The notes below the pieces were generated by a model. It saw only the letters and a list, made by a program, of their open reading frames with translations. It did not search any database and was not told the DNA's origin. From positions 17,839 through 81,838 of the forward strand of contig CAYLMK010000024.1 of NCBI GenBank assembly GCA_964384945.1: a stretch of DNA of 64,000 nt, read 5' to 3'. This document shows, piece after piece, positions 60,802-64,000 of this stretch. Numbering within the stretch: position 1 is the stretch's first letter; each line of letters starts with the position of its first letter. Source of the DNA: S015-6 sp964384945 (GTDB lineage Bacteria; Desulfobacterota; DSWW01). The translations under genes were made by a program, and so were the position numbers.

Positions 60802-63405
60802 TCACCTCCCGACCCCTATTTCCACCGCAACCGTACTCCCGTCCGGGACCGACACCCCGGACCCCAGGAACTCCACAAACCCCAACGCACGGTCGCGAAC
60901 GGCGTCGATCTCCTTCTCGATCCGCCTCATCGCCTCCTCGTCTCCGTCATTCCGGGCTTGACCCATCGTCATCCCCGCGGAGGCGGGGACCCAGTCCCAG
61001 CCTCCATCATCGTCCCCGGGCATCAAGTAGACGGCGTACAGATCCGCATCAGTCCACCTCCCCGCCGGGTTGGTCACGAAGAGCGCCGCCTTCTTCCTCC
61101 CCGGGGGCAGCACGACCTCGGTCGCCACCGGATCGGACGCGTAACAACTGACTCTCTTGTCCCCGGAATCCCCCTGCCGGGCAAGGCCGCCGATTACAAC
61201 CTTCCTGCCGTCCTTCCCGACCGTCCAGACCGTGCACTCCGACTCCGAGCGGCTCGCGTCGAAGTCGTAGCCCACGATCCAGATGGAGATCTTCCCCGGT
61301 AGAGCCGCCTTTCCATCAGCAAGCCCCCTTTCCCTTAGCCAATCGCGTTTCTGCGTCGTTCGCACTTCCTCCGGAAATCCGTAATCCGCTTTCTCCCATT
61401 CGCGAACCACCCGGGCCGGATCCAGGAGCCGCTGGATGTAAGGATTGTCAGGGCCTCCGGTCGCCCGGATCTTCTTCCCGCTTTCGAGAGCATCGCGGAT
61501 CTTCTGCAGATGGGGCTGCCCTGCCTCCCGGGCCCTGGCCTCTGCGGCATGGTCCACCCACGGATACGGCCCCGACCTTCGCACCCTGTCCATCTCCCGA
61601 AGGTAGTCCGAGCAGACCTTCGCGTAATCCAGAGAGGCACGCACCAGGGCAACACGCTTCCGGACCCTTTCATCGCCCGCCTTCCCCTCCGCAGCGCTCA
61701 CGCACCGGTCCAGATCCTTCAACAGGCCGGGCGTAAAGAGCTGCACCACCTCCCTGTAAGGCCGTTGCCTGGCAAGATGCACGCCGGAGGCGACCGCCGC
61801 CTCTTCTAGCGTTTCATAATACTTTTGCATGGGCCCTGCCGCTTCCGCATAGAACTTCGTGTAGAAATCCTCCAACAGGGTGTCCACGTCCGCGTTCGGG
61901 TCCCACAGTAGCTTTGCCGCAATGTAGTAGACGAGCCCATTCGAGCCGAAGTTTTCCCTGTACTGCGTGGCCAGGCCGAAGACCCCGAGCTTCTTGAGGT
62001 AGGGGATATCCTGCCGGATCGTATGGATGACGGGCCACGGCAGCTCCAGCCAGGACACCTTGCTGAAGTACTCGTACATGGCAACGTTCGGGCAGATCCT
62101 TTGCCATCCCTTCAGGTACTGGTTGTATGCCATGTTATACGGGCACGCCGGGTCCGTGAGGGCATGGTTGTGGCACATGAAGCGGCAGAGCTGGATGACA
62201 GAGTTGTTGTTGACCCTCAGCGTCCGGTCGAGTGGAGGCGCCACATAGGAGTAATAGGCGATGCTTTTCAGCAAGACGTCGGCATATCTCTTGTGCACGA
62301 TCGTTGAAACAGCTTCGTAGAATAGCAACATCCTGCGGGAATGTGCGTTGTGAAGCCCCGTTTGAGGCTCGTCCTGCGCCTTGCATGCGGGGCATTCGCA
62401 GAAAGCAGCCGTGTCCATCGGGTCCAGCGAGACCATTCTGAGGTACGGCCTCGCTTCTTTGAGTTTGATAATCTCCGTCGCGACCTCGGAAACGACCTGC
62501 TGATTGGAGGTACAGAGCTGTACTTGGGCGGTCGTTCCCTTCGTCCCGCCTCTCTTACCGCCGATCAGGGCATAATACTCCGGGTGTCGCTGAAAATGCT
62601 TTCCCACCGGAAGGAGCCGGTCAAAAGTATGAACGAACCACTTGGTAGTGAATTCGCCCTGGCAGTCCAGGCTCACGTTCATCCCGCTCCGGCGTGCCCA
62701 TTCTCCTTTTCCGACCCACATCCATCGAAAGCCCGGCTCGCCGGGCTCTTGAATTTGACGGATCTTCACGGTCGAGGCAGAAGGGACCACCTCGCCGAGG
62801 TCTCCGGGCATAAACCAGCGCACTCCGAGCTGCTTCTCTAGGAACCGCTCCACAGCGTAATATGTCGCGAGCTCAGTCTTGCCAGCCAGCAGCAGGATAC
62901 CGCGATCCCTGACTCCCTCTACCCCCCGGGGAGGGGCAGTGCGGTGAAAAGGCCCACTCCTGATGACGTACCCCCCTTTCGACAGAGCCTCGCTTGCAGT
63001 CTCGCTGACTCGGAGGCCCACCCTGCTGGCCTCCGCTACCGCCACTTCCCCGCCGACGAAGATTAAGCTAGTCCAATCCTGGCGCCCTTCTCTTCTCCTC
63101 TCTCCCTTCGAACGAAGAGCGTCAGGGAAAGCAGTAACGAGGCGCACCGGCGCCCTCGCACCAGAGATCTTCCACAAGTAATGCGCAAGCTCGTCGGCCG
63201 GGCCTCTGGCAAGCTCTCCAAATCCTATCACCTCGCATGTGGGCACTCCACCTTGCACAAGGACCATCTCGCCTGCCTCGCCGCCATCCTGTCCGAGACA
63301 GAACACGCAACTCCACACGCCGACAAGCGCGGCCAGCCGTGCAAAACTGACCCGGAGTCGTCCAAGTGGAAATCCTAAAGGCCGCAGGAACTCGCAACAA
63401 TTCAT
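60802..63405 (-). CDS. DUF4838 domain secreted protein (putative glycoside-processing)
   Basis: An 867-residue protein with an N-terminal hydrophobic signal (LAALVGVWSCVFCLGQ). The N-terminal part resembles the alpha-glucuronidase-type N-domain (ADELAHYLWKISGA, LATYYAVERFLEKQLGVRWF); the middle is DUF4838 (HPEYYALIGGKRGG, MDTAAFCECPACK, MYEYFSKVSWLELPWPVI, DPNADVDTLLEDFYTKFY). Such proteins are thought to act on plant or algal polysaccharides. Near the C-terminus (codons over 60948-61000) it contains the translated palindromic repeat GWDWVPASAGMT. Start at 63405 is a guess; the N-terminus is long. Confidence 0.8.
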   Translation of the reverse strand: MNCCEFLRPLGFPLGRLRVSFARLAALVGVWSCVFCLGQDGGEAGEMVLVQGGVPTCEVIGFGELARGPADELAHYLWKISGARAPVRLVTAFPDALRSKGERRREGRQDWTSLIFVGGEVAVAEASRVGLRVSETASEALSKGGYVIRSGPFHRTAPPRGVEGVRDRGILLLAGKTELATYYAVERFLEKQLGVRWFMPGDLGEVVPSASTVKIRQIQEPGEPGFRWMWVGKGEWARRSGMNVSLDCQGEFTTKWFVHTFDRLLPVGKHFQRHPEYYALIGGKRGGTKGTTAQVQLCTSNQQVVSEVATEIIKLKEARPYLRMVSLDPMDTAAFCECPACKAQDEPQTGLHNAHSRRMLLFYEAVSTIVHKRYADVLLKSIAYYSYVAPPLDRTLRVNNNSVIQLCRFMCHNHALTDPACPYNMAYNQYLKGWQRICPNVAMYEYFSKVSWLELPWPVIHTIRQDIPYLKKLGVFGLATQYRENFGSNGLVYYIAAKLLWDPNADVDTLLEDFYTKFYAEAAGPMQKYYETLEEAAVASGVHLARQRPYREVVQLFTPGLLKDLDRCVSAAEGKAGDERVRKRVALVRASLDYAKVCSDYLREMDRVRRSGPYPWVDHAAEARAREAGQPHLQKIRDALESGKKIRATGGPDNPYIQRLLDPARVVREWEKADYGFPEEVRTTQKRDWLRERGLADGKAALPGKISIWIVGYDFDASRSESECTVWTVGKDGRKVVIGGLARQGDSGDKRVSCYASDPVATEVVLPPGRKKAALFVTNPAGRWTDADLYAVYLMPGDDDGGWDWVPASAGMTMGQARNDGDEEAMRRIEKEIDAVRDRALGFVEFLGSGVSVPDGSTVAVEIGVGR
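60948..60994. repeat. Palindromic repeat inserted in frame within the DUF4838 gene
   Basis: cattccgggcttgaccc (60948-60964) followed by a CCCCGC/GCGGGG hairpin (60973-60978/60983-60988) and gacccag. On the coding strand it is read as DWVPASAGMT-MGQARNDG. Confidence 0.75.
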
Positions 63406-63584
63406 CTCACCATCGTCGCATCTCAGCGCACTCCCTTGCCTTCAGAATACCCTGTATGCTTTCGCGGAATTCGCGGTTTCCTCTTGCTTTCCCGGATGCC
63501 ATGCCTCGATTCGACGTAGGCCGTACGGATATCTCTCCCCGGCCTAACCGGTCAACTCGATAAGCTGATCGCAAAGGCTATTAT
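63406..63584. other. Gap upstream of the DUF4838 gene
   Basis: No gene or recognised signal. Confidence 0.4.
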
Positions 63585-63885
63585 TGTTTTGCGGTCTCTG
63601 AGCTCTCCAAGCACACGGTAATCAGCGTTTCTTTTCATCCGCGTGACGAAATGGATCTTGTTCCCGGTCCAATGGGCGAACAACCCTTAGTCATGGTACG
63701 CATGGTCCATGACCACAAGGGATCCTGGAGCCAGGGGCATTCTTCGCGTCACCGTGACGTCATGGCTCCTCCCCTCGGAGATGCAGGCGAAACTCTCGTA
63801 CGCCCGAGCTTTGCCCACACTCCTCCTTGCGGGTTCCCTCTTGACGTCAATTCAGATCACCCACAAAAAGGTCTTCTTCAATGAT
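63585..63885 (-). pseudogene. IS4-type transposase remnant
   Basis: One minus-strand frame reads VGKARAYESFACISEGRSHD, VTVTRRMPLAPGSLVVMDHA, YHD, stop TAA (63687-63689), GLFAHWTGNKIHFVTRMKRN, ADYRVLGEL. This is the second-Asp region of an IS4-family DDE transposase (VxMDxxYxDYxxF...FVTRxKxN). A further stop lies near 63852. The ends of the element are not recognisable; a TTGACA on the minus strand near 63955 may be its promoter. Confidence 0.65.
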
Positions 63886-64000
63886 GAAAATGCACTTTCC
63901 TCACAACCTATTTCCACAAGACTGCTATCTCATCTTGTGACTGAGCCGGGGCTTGTCAAGAACTTAGTTGAAATTCTTTTGGAGGCTCCCCGACCATTCT

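Noticed and set aside
63651..63884. A 77-residue plus-strand frame
   Set aside because: Antisense to the IS4-type transposase remnant, which explains the sequence better.

Overview
The window looks like high-GC chromosomal DNA from an anaerobic or facultative member of the former Deltaproteobacteria (Desulfobacterota-like, probably an uncultured lineage). The basis is the mix of a multiheme cytochrome, rubredoxin and flavodoxin, the LutABC lactate enzymes, a corrinoid methyl-transfer module, many HDOD/HD-GYP/GGDEF signalling proteins, a bactofilin, PEP-CTERM surface proteins and two good sigma-54 promoters. No rRNA or tRNA gene was seen, so the assignment is inference.

Layout. 0-1.6 kb: end of an ECF sigma / anti-sigma / PspC stress operon and a decayed membrane-protein gene. 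1.6-12.2 kb (+): a sigma-70 promoter, a long structured leader, then DUF1302 outer-membrane protein, DUF1329 protein, YCF48-like propeller and an MMPL/RND pump (a hydrophobic-substrate transport set), closed by a strong hairpin and followed by an APC permease, an SDR and a TauE-type exporter. 12.2-15.1 kb (-): lutABC. 15.4-18.6 kb (-): a PEP-CTERM cohesin-like protein, an MBL hydrolase, a candidate sigma-54-driven small RNA on the opposite strand, and flavodoxin/rubredoxin. 18.7-25.8 kb: a kinase-like gene, a resolvase-like pseudogene, and a five-gene minus-strand operon (ceramidase-like hydrolase, two small RR-signal proteins, GMC dehydrogenase, pentaheme cytochrome) resembling the three-subunit FAD dehydrogenase complexes; this is the best candidate for a new system. 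25.8-31 kb: thioesterase, M24 peptidase, DUF4143 ATPase, and an old-yellow-enzyme/FadH-type reductase.

31.4-40.6 kb: a signalling and surface-machinery cluster: FHA protein, GspE/PilB-type ATPase with extra zinc ribbons, HDOD protein, degenerate GGDEF protein, a sigma-54-driven active-looking diguanylate cyclase, then cytochrome c, methyltransferase and bactofilin. 40.8-49.3 kb: MFS transporter, two exported thiol/redox proteins, TraB-like membrane protein, AttH-like protein, a cytosolic HDOD-PAS-histidine kinase and an HD-GYP phosphodiesterase. 49.6-52.2 kb: UroD-like methyltransferase, corrinoid protein and SDR. 52.5-54 kb: an acidic, metal-binding-repeat surface protein whose C-terminal anchor resembles that of the pentaheme cytochrome.

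54-64 kb is a different kind of DNA: a patchwork of toxin-antitoxin modules (VapBC, AbrB/PIN, DUF4258/DUF2283, HEPN/MNT, two HicBA loci), most with one broken partner, mixed with insertion-sequence remnants (IS21 and IS4 types), duplicated gene ends, a three-copy 53-bp promoter-like repeat, and a DUF4838 gene carrying an in-frame copy of a dispersed palindromic repeat. It reads as a recombination hot spot built by repeated duplication, insertion and decay.
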